From the NCBI GenBank assembly GCA_937124525.1, contig CAKZLA010000536.1, positions 1 through 11,684 on the forward strand: 11,684 bases of DNA, in the 5' to 3' direction. Below, piece by piece: positions 5,474 through 11,684 of the stretch. The DNA comes from an uncultured Desulfobacterium sp. (GTDB lineage: Bacteria > Desulfobacterota > Desulfobacteria > Desulfobacterales > Desulfobacteraceae). The position numbers were made by a program, and so were the translations under genes. Numbering within the stretch: position 1 is the first letter of the stretch; every line of letters starts with the position of its first letter. The notes beneath the pieces are model-generated. The model made no database searches, was not told where the DNA came from, and worked only from the letters and a program-made list of their open reading frames with translations.

Positions 5474-6703
5474 TTATAACTCTTTGAGAACGAACTTTCG
5501 GATACGATTTCCCTCCCGATCCTTAACAGTGGCCGTATATTTTCCGATTTTGATACTTTCACCCACCTTGGGAATTCGGCCCAGTTTATCCAGAATGAAT
5601 CCTGAAAAGGTATCATAATCACTTGATTCCGGAATGGTCAGCTCCAGGGCCTTGTTGATTTCATCAATTTCTGTCTTGCCCAGTACAATCCATTTTTTCC
5701 CTTTAAGAATGACAATATGGGGATCAATACGGTCTGTCTCATCACTGATTTCTCCCACGATTTCCTCCAGGACATCCTCCATGGTGACAAGACCGCACAC
5801 CCCACCATGCTCATCCACCACAATCCCGATGTGGAGTTTAATCCTTTTAAAGACGTGCAAAAGAGAATCCAGTTTCTTGGACACCGGGATAAAATAGGCA
5901 TCCCGTATGACCTCCCGGATATCCAACGACCCCATGGGATTTTCACAGGTATCATGATAGCTTGCAAAAAGGTCTTTGATATTCAACACACCGATAATGT
6001 TATCAATGTGCCCATCCATAACTGGAATGCGGGTGAACCCTGATTGTAAAATGGCTTTAATATCCAGGGGATCATTGATGTCAAGGACATACATGTCAGC
6101 CCGGGGGGTCATAATTTCCGAGGCACTGGTATCATCAAATTCAAAGATATTGGAAATAAATTCTTTTTCCTCCTCTTTGATCTCCCCCTCTTCTTCCACC
6201 ACTTCCACCATGGTCATTAACTCATCCTCGGTGACGGCCGGGGCACCATCTACGCTGCGAAGAAGCCTGGGAATAAAATTTAACACCAGAATCAGTGGAT
6301 AGAAGGCCTTTGACATCCAAAATAATGGAAGAATAACAATTCGTGAAACAAAAATATTATTCCGGGTGGCAAAGGATTTAGGAAAAATTTCCCCCACCAC
6401 CAGAATAATCAAGGTCATGATACCCGTGGAGATGCCCACGGCATTGGATTGAAAATAGTCCATGGCAATGGCCGTTGCCAGGGAAGATCCCCCAATATTT
6501 ACAAGATTATTTCCAATGAGAATAGTGGAAAGGAGTTTGTGGGAATCCTGCTTCATTTTAACAATGACCTCATCCACCCGTTTTCCCTCTTTGGCAAGAT
6601 GAAGTGCTCTTACCCTGCTGATGGAAAATAAAGCGGTTTCGGCCGATGAAAAAAAAGCTGACAAAATTATGCAGATAAACAAAAGTGTTAACTGGCTGGT
6701 CAT
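5474..6703 (-). CDS. CNNM/CorB-type membrane protein with CBS pair (HlyC/CorC family)
   Basis: This 409-aa inner-membrane protein has three parts. The N-terminal CNNM (DUF21) domain (about 1-190) starts with a hydrophobic helix and SAFFSSAETALFSISR, and has the GEIFPKSFATRN motif. A CBS pair (about 195-330) shows IMTPRADMYVLDI and VDEHGGVCGLVTMEDVLEEIVGEI. A C-terminal CorC_HlyC domain (about 335-409) ends the protein. Relatives are linked to magnesium or cobalt transport or efflux, with CBS domains that sense adenine nucleotides; the old name 'haemolysin' is misleading. The start fits the family N-terminus, but only AGGA about four bases upstream supports it. A 110-bp gap to aapP holds a possible -10 TAATAC but no clear promoter or terminator. 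The exact substrate is unknown. Confidence 0.88.
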   Translation of the reverse strand: MTSQLTLLFICIILSAFFSSAETALFSISRVRALHLAKEGKRVDEVIVKMKQDSHKLLSTILIGNNLVNIGGSSLATAIAMDYFQSNAVGISTGIMTLIILVVGEIFPKSFATRNNIFVSRIVILPLFWMSKAFYPLILVLNFIPRLLRSVDGAPAVTEDELMTMVEVVEEEGEIKEEEKEFISNIFEFDDTSASEIMTPRADMYVLDINDPLDIKAILQSGFTRIPVMDGHIDNIIGVLNIKDLFASYHDTCENPMGSLDIREVIRDAYFIPVSKKLDSLLHVFKRIKLHIGIVVDEHGGVCGLVTMEDVLEEIVGEISDETDRIDPHIVILKGKKWIVLGKTEIDEINKALELTIPESSDYDTFSGFILDKLGRIPKVGESIKIGKYTATVKDREGNRIRKFVLKEL

Positions 6704-6813
6704 ACCATCCTGATTAGGGTTTCATATTAATTAGTATTACCTTTTTAAGAAACAGCGCACCAAATCAAATCTGGGCAAGGCACATTGATATTAAGAATAA
6801 GGCAATACATCAT

Positions 6814-7632
6814 TTAATCAAGTATCTGACTCAAGAAAAGTTTGGTTCGATCATGCTGGGGATTATCAAAAAACGCCTGGGGGGTGTTTCCTTCCACAAT
6901 CTCTCCATAATCCATGAACAACACCCGATGGGCCACACTTCTGGCAAATCCCATTTCATGGCTCACCACGATCATGGTCATACCATCATTGGCAAGACTG
7001 ATCATGACATCCAGAACCTCTTTAACCATTTCCGGGTCCAGGGCAGACGTGGGTTCATCAAAGAGCATCACATTTGGCTTCATGCAAAGACTTCTGGCAA
7101 TGGCCACCCGCTGCTGCTGCCCCCCGGAAAGCTGGCCCGGATATTTTTTTGCCTGCTCGGCAATTCGCACCTTTTCAAGGTAGTACATGGCGATGTCTTC
7201 AGCCTCGGCCCGGGGGGTTTTTCTCACCCAGATGGGCCCCAGTGTCAGGTTATCAAGGATGGTAAGATGGGGGAAAAGGTTGAAATGCTGGAACACCATT
7301 CCCACTTCGGCCCGGATCTTTTCAATATTTTTCAAATCATTGGTAAGCTCAATGCCGTCCACAAGTATTTTACCCTTCTGGTGCTCCTCAAGGCGGTTGA
7401 TGCACCGGATCAAGGTGGACTTTCCAGATCCCGAAGGCCCGCAGATGACAATTCGCTCCTGCTTTTTAACCTGAAGCGTGATGTTTTTGAGGACATGAAA
7501 GTCCCCATACCACTTGTGCATGTCCGTAATCTGTATGATATCAGAATTCTGTTCGATTTCAAAATTTGCTGCCTGGGTATCGTTCATGGGATTTATCCAA
7601 TGTCTATGGTTATCATTTTCAGGATTTATCAC
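6814..7632 (-). CDS. aapP: Polar amino-acid ABC transporter, ATP-binding subunit
   Basis: This cytosolic ATPase powers amino-acid uptake with the two permeases encoded upstream. The protein is 272 aa. It has Walker [10 protein letters not shown], the Q-loop region QHFNLFPH, signature LSGGQQQR, Walker [13 protein letters not shown], and the H-loop SHE. It is closest in look to the AapP/BztD/GlnQ group. I accept the GTG start at 7632 because AGGGGG lies eight bases upstream. The alternative ATG at 7587 has no ribosome-binding site but would give the more typical length of 257 aa. It is the last gene of the operon, 48 bp after aapM. Confidence 0.9.
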   Translation of the reverse strand: MINPENDNHRHWINPMNDTQAANFEIEQNSDIIQITDMHKWYGDFHVLKNITLQVKKQERIVICGPSGSGKSTLIRCINRLEEHQKGKILVDGIELTNDLKNIEKIRAEVGMVFQHFNLFPHLTILDNLTLGPIWVRKTPRAEAEDIAMYYLEKVRIAEQAKKYPGQLSGGQQQRVAIARSLCMKPNVMLFDEPTSALDPEMVKEVLDVMISLANDGMTMIVVSHEMGFARSVAHRVLFMDYGEIVEGNTPQAFFDNPQHDRTKLFLSQILD

Positions 7633-7680
7633 AATGCATGCCCCCTAAAATCACCGACATCAGGGCCAAAACAGCATGGA

Positions 7681-8775
7681 TTATAATTCTCTGTTAAGCT
7701 CCTGTTCCAGTCTGCGGCTGTAGTTGGACATGAAAAAACAGCAGACAAAATAAATTAACGCCACAAAAATATAGGCCTCTGCGGAAAACCCCATCCACTT
7801 GGGGTTGGACAGAGTGGACTGGGTGGTTTTTAAGAGATCATACAATGCAATGATGACCACAAGGGAGGTATCCTTGAATGCTGAAATAAGGATGCTCACC
7901 GAAGGGGGGATCACAATTTTAAGGGCCTGGGGCAAAATAACCAACCGCATGGTCTGGAAATAATTGAGCCCCAGGGCATCGGCTGCCTCATATTGTCCCT
8001 GGTTCATCCCCTGGAGCCCTCCACGCACCACCTCTGCAATGTATGCAGCAGTGAAAAGAATGATGGCCACCTGGGCACGAAAAATAGCATTAATGCTGAC
8101 TCCTTCCGGTAAAAAAAGAGGAAACACCACAGAAGACATGAACAAAAGACTGATCAAAGGAACCCCGCGTATCAGCTCAATATAGACCACACAAAGGGAT
8201 TTAATCACCGGCATTTTTGACTGCCGCCCCAGGGCCAGGACAATTCCCACGGGATAGGCAGAGGCAAGCCCGAACACAGACAAAAGAAGGGTCAGGGGCA
8301 AACCGCCCCATTGGAAACTCTCCACAGATACAAGGCCCGGAATTCCTCCCTTCATCAGAAGTCCCATGATGACAAGCGCCACCCCCCAGAGGTAAAGGAG
8401 TGATTTTTTCCAACGCTTGCGATCCTGGCTGTAAAAAAGCATGACCACCAGAAGAACCATGGCCAAAAGGGGCCGCCACTGGAGATCATGGGGATAAAAT
8501 CCAAAAATAATAAACCGCAGGTTGGCTGGAATCACGGACCAGCAGGCCCCGTCAATATTTCGACAGCTCTGGCTGTCTGTCATCCATACACTGTCCACAA
8601 AGGCCCATCGCACAAAGGGGGGAACGCTGAGCCACAGAAGGTAAAGGACCCCAAGGGTTAAAAGAGAATTAAAAGGGCCATTGAAAAGATTGGTTCGAAC
8701 CCATCCAATGACTCCCACACTGGCCACCGGGGGTTTCACCATGGGTGTATCTTGTTGCTGGGATTTGGCTTCCAT
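7681..8775 (-). CDS. aapM: General L-amino-acid ABC transporter permease
   Basis: This 364-aa integral membrane subunit belongs to the AapM/BztC type. A first hydrophobic helix (about 37-55) is followed by an extracytoplasmic stretch with two Cys (SQSCRNIDGACW), typical of this subfamily, then further membrane segments. The ATPase-docking EAA loop reads EAADALGLNYFQTMRLVILPQALK in the last third. GGAAAG lies a few bases upstream of the ATG, overlapping the end of aapQ, whose stop is only 3 bp away, so the two permeases are probably translated in concert. It should form the membrane channel as a heterodimer with AapQ. Confidence 0.88.
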   Translation of the reverse strand: MEAKSQQQDTPMVKPPVASVGVIGWVRTNLFNGPFNSLLTLGVLYLLWLSVPPFVRWAFVDSVWMTDSQSCRNIDGACWSVIPANLRFIIFGFYPHDLQWRPLLAMVLLVVMLFYSQDRKRWKKSLLYLWGVALVIMGLLMKGGIPGLVSVESFQWGGLPLTLLLSVFGLASAYPVGIVLALGRQSKMPVIKSLCVVYIELIRGVPLISLLFMSSVVFPLFLPEGVSINAIFRAQVAIILFTAAYIAEVVRGGLQGMNQGQYEAADALGLNYFQTMRLVILPQALKIVIPPSVSILISAFKDTSLVVIIALYDLLKTTQSTLSNPKWMGFSAEAYIFVALIYFVCCFFMSNYSRRLEQELNREL

Positions 8776-8778
8776 TTT

Positions 8779-9951
8779 TTATCTTTCCACGAGTTTAATT
8801 TTCTTATTATACCAGTTCATGAATGCAGATGTGGACAGGCTGAAAAAAAGATAAACAATCATGATCATGGCCACCCCCTCAATGGCCTGGCCCGTTTGAT
8901 TAATGGTGGTACCTGCCACGGAAACAAAATCAGGATACCCAATGGCCACGGCAAGGGAGCTGTTTTTGGTAAGATTGAGCATCTGGCTTGTCAGCGGTGG
9001 GATAATCACCCGCAATGACTGGGGAAGAATGACCAGATTAAGCACCTGCCCCGGCTTGAGCCCAATGGATAAGGCCGCTTCGGTCTGCCCCTTGCTCACG
9101 GACTGAATACCGGCTCGAACCACCTCTGCCACAAAGGCTGCTGTGTAAAGGACAAGCCCCAACAACAGAGCAGTAAATTCCGGACTGACACCCACCCCAC
9201 CTTTAAAATTAAAACCGGAAAGCCGGGGGATATTCATTTCTGTGGGGGCACCGGCAAAAAGCCACACCATAAGGGGCATTCCCAAAAGCAGCACCAGGGA
9301 CACTCTGAACACCGGAAAGATATCCCCCGTGGCCTCCTGTCGCTTTCTGGCCCATCTCTTGATAAAAAAAACACCACCACAGGCCACCAGGAATGCCACC
9401 GCCATATATCCATGGGCAGGATGCCACTGGGGAACCCCGAAAATCATACCGCGATTGCATAGAAATAGTCCGGCAAATGGATTCAACGCCTGGCGGGGGG
9501 ATGGCAGCATTTCATAAAAAAAAGCGTACCAGAAAAAAAGCTGCAACAAAATCGGAATATCCTGGAACACTTCAATGTAAATGGCAGACAGTCGTGAGAC
9601 CAGCCAATTGGAAGACAAACGGGCCACCCCCAGGATGGTGCCCAGAATCACCGTGAGCACAATGCCGAAAAAAGAGACAATAAGGGTATTGAGTACCCCC
9701 ACCAGCAGTGCTTTGCCATAGGAATCTGCCGCAGAGTACGAAATCAGTGATTCACCGATCTCAAAGGAGGCTTCCTTATCAAAAAAGCCAAATCCGGTGG
9801 CAATGGATTGCCTATCAAGGTTGGCAAGGGTGTTACTGACAAGATAAAATGCCAGCAGACCCACCCCCAGCATGACCACAAACTGATAAAAAAGAGCCAG
9901 TTTATCAGGATCACGAAAAAAGGACGTTTTTTCAGAAGAAACGTTATCCAT
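8779..9951 (-). CDS. aapQ: General L-amino-acid ABC transporter permease
   Basis: This 390-aa membrane subunit belongs to the AapQ/BztB type. It has a first membrane helix near 22-42, a long extracytoplasmic segment, and a transport core starting around YGKALLVGVLNTLIVSFFGI. The EAA loop is EAALSIGLKPGQVLNLVILPQ, ending RVIIPPLTSQ. The insert between the core helices (about 150-245) is characteristic of the long Aap/Bzt permeases compared with the shorter HisM/GlnP type. The ATG has AAAAGG eight or so bases upstream. It follows aapJ after a 207-bp gap that contains an mRNA hairpin. Confidence 0.88.
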   Translation of the reverse strand: MDNVSSEKTSFFRDPDKLALFYQFVVMLGVGLLAFYLVSNTLANLDRQSIATGFGFFDKEASFEIGESLISYSAADSYGKALLVGVLNTLIVSFFGIVLTVILGTILGVARLSSNWLVSRLSAIYIEVFQDIPILLQLFFWYAFFYEMLPSPRQALNPFAGLFLCNRGMIFGVPQWHPAHGYMAVAFLVACGGVFFIKRWARKRQEATGDIFPVFRVSLVLLLGMPLMVWLFAGAPTEMNIPRLSGFNFKGGVGVSPEFTALLLGLVLYTAAFVAEVVRAGIQSVSKGQTEAALSIGLKPGQVLNLVILPQSLRVIIPPLTSQMLNLTKNSSLAVAIGYPDFVSVAGTTINQTGQAIEGVAMIMIVYLFFSLSTSAFMNWYNKKIKLVER

Positions 9952-9982
9952 GGCTACCTTTTGTAAAAAACATTTTTTATAA

Positions 9983-9995
9983 CTGCCCCGGGCAG
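9983..9995. repeat. Short G/C-rich hairpin before aapQ
   Basis: CTGCCCCGGGCAG can fold as a 5-bp stem with a 3-base loop. On the minus strand it is followed by TTATAAAAAATGTTTTTT, itself a small A/T inverted repeat, and then the aapQ ribosome-binding site. The fold is short and there is no clean U-tract, so I do not call it a terminator. Confidence 0.3.
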
Positions 9996-10059
9996 GGTGC
10001 GAACCTGGATCAAAAATTCACACAAAGGCCCATGTTAATTTTTGACTCCACCCAAAGCC

Positions 10060-10117
10060 TGCGGAAAATTTAACCCCATAAATTCATAACTTAAGTTTCA
10101 GGATTAAATTTTCCGCA
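10060..10117 (-). repeat. Perfect 14-bp inverted repeat between aapJ and aapQ
   Basis: TGCGGAAAATTTAA (10060-10073) is repeated exactly inverted as TTAAATTTTCCGCA (10104-10117) around a 30-base loop. It lies 42 bp after the aapJ stop, in the transcribed gap before the permeases. No T-tract follows on the minus strand. A stabilising 3' hairpin that raises aapJ mRNA over the permease mRNA, as in other binding-protein operons, is the likely role. This is an inference. Confidence 0.6.
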
Positions 10118-10158
10118 CCACGCAATCATCTAAAAATTCAGAGTGTTCCAGTCAGAGC

Positions 10159-11178
10159 TTACTTAAAGGGAGCAGAGTAAAGCAATCCACCGTTGGTCCA
10201 CAGGGCATTTAATCCCCGTTCAATCATGAGAGGTGTATCTGTTCCCACGTTTCGTTCAAAAACCTCACCGTAATTTCCCACTTGTTTGACGATGTTATAG
10301 GCAAATTTTTCGTCCAGCCCCAGGGATTTTCCATTACCCGGAGATACGCCAAGGAACCTTTTCACCTTGGGATCTGTACTTTTTAATTTTGCATCCACAT
10401 TTTTGGAGGTGATACCCAGTTCTTCGGCATTGATCATGGTCAAAACGGAGTAGTTGACAATATCTTTCCACTGATTGTCCCCATGACGCACGGCAGGTGC
10501 AAGGGGTTCTTTGGAGATGACTTCGGGAAGTATAATATAGTCACCGGGGTTGGGAGCCACAGCACGGGTGCCGGCAAGCTGGGAGGCATCGGAAGTCAGA
10601 CAGTCACAGCGACCGGCAAAAAAGGCCTTGGCAAGTTCTGCTGTGTTTTCAATGACCACAGGATTCATTTTTATGCCATTGGCCCGGAAAAAATCCGCCA
10701 CATTTTGCTCGGTGGTGGTTCCCGGAAGGACACAAACAGAGGCACCATCAAGTTCTTTGGCACTTTTAACACCCAGTTTTTTGTGGATGAGAAACCCCTG
10801 GCCGTCATAGTAGTTGACTTGGCAGAAATCAAGCCCCAGGGCCGTATCCCGACTCAGGGTCTGGGTGCAGTTACGGGTAAGAACATCAATTTCACCGGAT
10901 TGAAGTGCCGTAAAACGTGTTTTAGCGGTAAGCGGGGTAAATTTGACTTTGGAGGCATCGCCAAATACAGCTGCGGCAACGGCCCTTGCAGTGTCCACAT
11001 CCAGCCCCTTCCACTCCCCTTTTTCATCGGGCTTACCAAATCCAAACAGGTCACCATTGACGCCTGCCTGGATATAGCCCTTGGCCTTTACATCGTCAAG
11101 GGTTCCTGCCATAACAGCCGCAGATGAGACAAAAACAAAGGCTATAATGACGATCAAACAAAATTTAAACAATTTCAT
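10159..11178 (-). CDS. aapJ: Amino-acid ABC transporter periplasmic binding protein
   Basis: This is the periplasmic binding protein (solute-binding family 3) that delivers amino acids to AapQM. The protein is 339 aa. A signal peptide with basic MKLFK, a hydrophobic core and a likely cut after VMA (residue 24) precedes GTLDDVKAKG. Typical family features are WKGLDVDTARAVAAAVFGD, the FTALQSGEIDVLTRN ligand-site region, two Cys in FFAGRCDCLTSDASQLA, and the C-terminal VGNYGEVFERNVG. The length and this last motif fit AapJ/BztA rather than the shorter GlnH/HisJ proteins. The ATG has GGGAGGAATC upstream, a strong ribosome-binding site. It is first in a four-gene operon. Substrate range cannot be read from sequence; glutamate and other L-amino acids are likely by family. 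Confidence 0.92.
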   Translation of the reverse strand: MKLFKFCLIVIIAFVFVSSAAVMAGTLDDVKAKGYIQAGVNGDLFGFGKPDEKGEWKGLDVDTARAVAAAVFGDASKVKFTPLTAKTRFTALQSGEIDVLTRNCTQTLSRDTALGLDFCQVNYYDGQGFLIHKKLGVKSAKELDGASVCVLPGTTTEQNVADFFRANGIKMNPVVIENTAELAKAFFAGRCDCLTSDASQLAGTRAVAPNPGDYIILPEVISKEPLAPAVRHGDNQWKDIVNYSVLTMINAEELGITSKNVDAKLKSTDPKVKRFLGVSPGNGKSLGLDEKFAYNIVKQVGNYGEVFERNVGTDTPLMIERGLNALWTNGGLLYSAPFK

Positions 11179-11218
11179 GGATGATTCCTCCCTATGGGTT
11201 TAGCTATATAAAACAGGC

Positions 11219-11260
11219 CTGCGAAATTGCAGTCCTTATCAACGGAGTTGACCAACGGAG
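11219..11260. repeat. Repeats in the aapJ leader
   Basis: CAACGGAG occurs twice as a direct repeat (11240-11247 and 11253-11260), and CTGC-GAAATT-GCAG forms an inverted repeat (11219-11232). All lie in the expected 5' untranslated region, between the promoter and the ribosome-binding site. They could be a regulator-binding site or an RNA fold. No known motif is recognised. Confidence 0.3.
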
Positions 11261-11290
11261 GTAATGAAAAAAGAAATCAAGCTTCGTTTA

Positions 11291-11319
11291 TTTATGTCAA
11301 TTTTGTTTAAACCTGTCAA
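11291..11319 (-). promoter_or_regulatory. Promoter of the aapJQMP operon
   Basis: On the minus strand TTGACA (11319-11314), a 17-bp spacer and CATAAA (11296-11291, 4 of 6 matches) form a likely sigma70-type promoter with a predicted start near 11284, about 105 nt before the aapJ ATG. A separate TATAAT farther upstream (about 11337-11332) lacks a good -35. No sigma54 motif was found. Confidence 0.6.
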
Positions 11320-11404
11320 GGCTCTTTACAGAAATTATAGTCTTGTCTGTGCGGAATGATCCATGGAGCATTTAAGCTATTGCAAGGGGACTTATTCAAG
11401 GGAA

Positions 11405-11684
11405 TTATTTCGAATCACTGGGACTTTTTGCCATGTCAAGGGCAAGGGCAGCCACCCGCCGGGAAGTCCCTTCTCCCCCCAGAAGGGATGGTATCATCCC
11501 CAGACGATTTTCCATGGCGCAGCGTGCAGGATAATCCAGAAGAGAGATGGCCCTGCCACTGATTTTTTCCGGGGTGGCATCCCCCTGGAGGAGCTCCGGC
11601 ATGATCTCTTCGCCAACGATGATATTGGCAAGCCCCACATACCTTATCCTGACAAACAGGCGGGCAAGAGAATAGGTCACCCAG
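11405..11684 (-). CDS. lpxB: Lipid-A-disaccharide synthase, C-terminal part
   Basis: About 93 codons are visible; the gene enters from the right edge and ends at TAA 11407-11405. LpxB joins UDP-2,3-diacylglucosamine to lipid X to form the lipid A disaccharide at the inner membrane. The fragment shows TYSLARLFVRIRYVGLANII, then GEEIMPELLQGDATPEKIS, then LLGGEGTSRRVAALAL, matching the order of the conserved LpxB C-terminus (Y-SLVNLIAG, VPELIQ-DATPE, LG-GASRRAA). An internal GTG at 11680 is not the true start. No terminator is seen after the stop. Confidence 0.88.
   Translation of the reverse strand, partial: WVTYSLARLFVRIRYVGLANIIVGEEIMPELLQGDATPEKISGRAISLLDYPARCAMENRLGMIPSLLGGEGTSRRVAALALDMAKSPSDSK

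Noticed and set aside
6853..7686. 277-codon plus-strand ORF opposite aapP
   Set aside because: It mirrors the ATPase gene, has no recognisable domain or ribosome-binding site, and is rich in His and Gly as antisense frames often are.
9983..10015. Minus-strand GGTTCGCACCCTGCCCGGGG resembles a tRNA T-arm and 3' acceptor end
   Set aside because: The T-loop lacks the conserved A58, the lower T-stem pair fails, and no matching 5' acceptor or anticodon arm lies upstream. It is a chance likeness, not a tRNA or an attachment site.
1..11684. CRISPR arrays, insertion sequences, phage genes or toxin-antitoxin pairs
   Set aside because: No spaced direct repeats, transposase or phage-like frames were seen; the window is core metabolic, transport and rRNA sequence.

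Overview
The window is a dense bacterial chromosome segment in which every gene I can support lies on the minus strand. The order of transcription, from high to low coordinates, is: 3' end of lpxB; an aapJ-aapQ-aapM-aapP amino-acid ABC transporter operon; a CNNM/CorB-type membrane protein gene; a pheA-aroE-aroA-aroC operon with a long regulatory leader; and the promoter, leader and first bases of a 16S rRNA gene. LpxB implies a Gram-negative outer membrane. The 16S 5' end, the aromatic gene cluster and the moderate base composition fit a deltaproteobacterium (Desulfobacterota, perhaps Desulfobacterales). That placement is inference, because only about 43 nt of 16S are visible.

Region 1-378 holds the 16S 5' end, a boxA-like antitermination site, two leader hairpins and a TTGACA-N17-TAGATA promoter with an A/T-rich upstream stretch. 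One of the hairpins has the form of an intrinsic terminator and lies right at the expected transcript start. Region 379-4892 is the aromatic operon. PheA (chorismate mutase/prephenate dehydratase) makes the Phe precursor from chorismate, and AroE, AroA and AroC are late shikimate-pathway steps that supply chorismate. pheA/aroE and aroE/aroA overlap by ATGA.

The most interesting part is 4893-5473, about 580 bp without a long gene. It carries a strong sigma70-type promoter and a 25-codon leader ORF with 7 Phe and 3 Tyr codons, including a YFFYFRFYF run. Mutually exclusive RNA helices follow: a 1:2 structure, a 2:3 antiterminator and a 3:4 terminator with U7. A second terminator hairpin (5:6) lies just downstream, and its apex and loop can pair with strand 4. 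This reads as a Phe/Tyr transcription attenuator controlling pheA-aroE-aroA-aroC, possibly with a two-terminator cascade driven by one leader peptide.

Region 5474-6703 encodes the CNNM/CBS/CorC_HlyC membrane protein. Region 6814-11178 encodes a complete polar amino-acid uptake system of the Aap/Bzt type. Its binding-protein gene has its own promoter and a hairpin separates it from the permease genes, which suggests differential expression. Region 11405-11684 is the C-terminus of lipid-A-disaccharide synthase.
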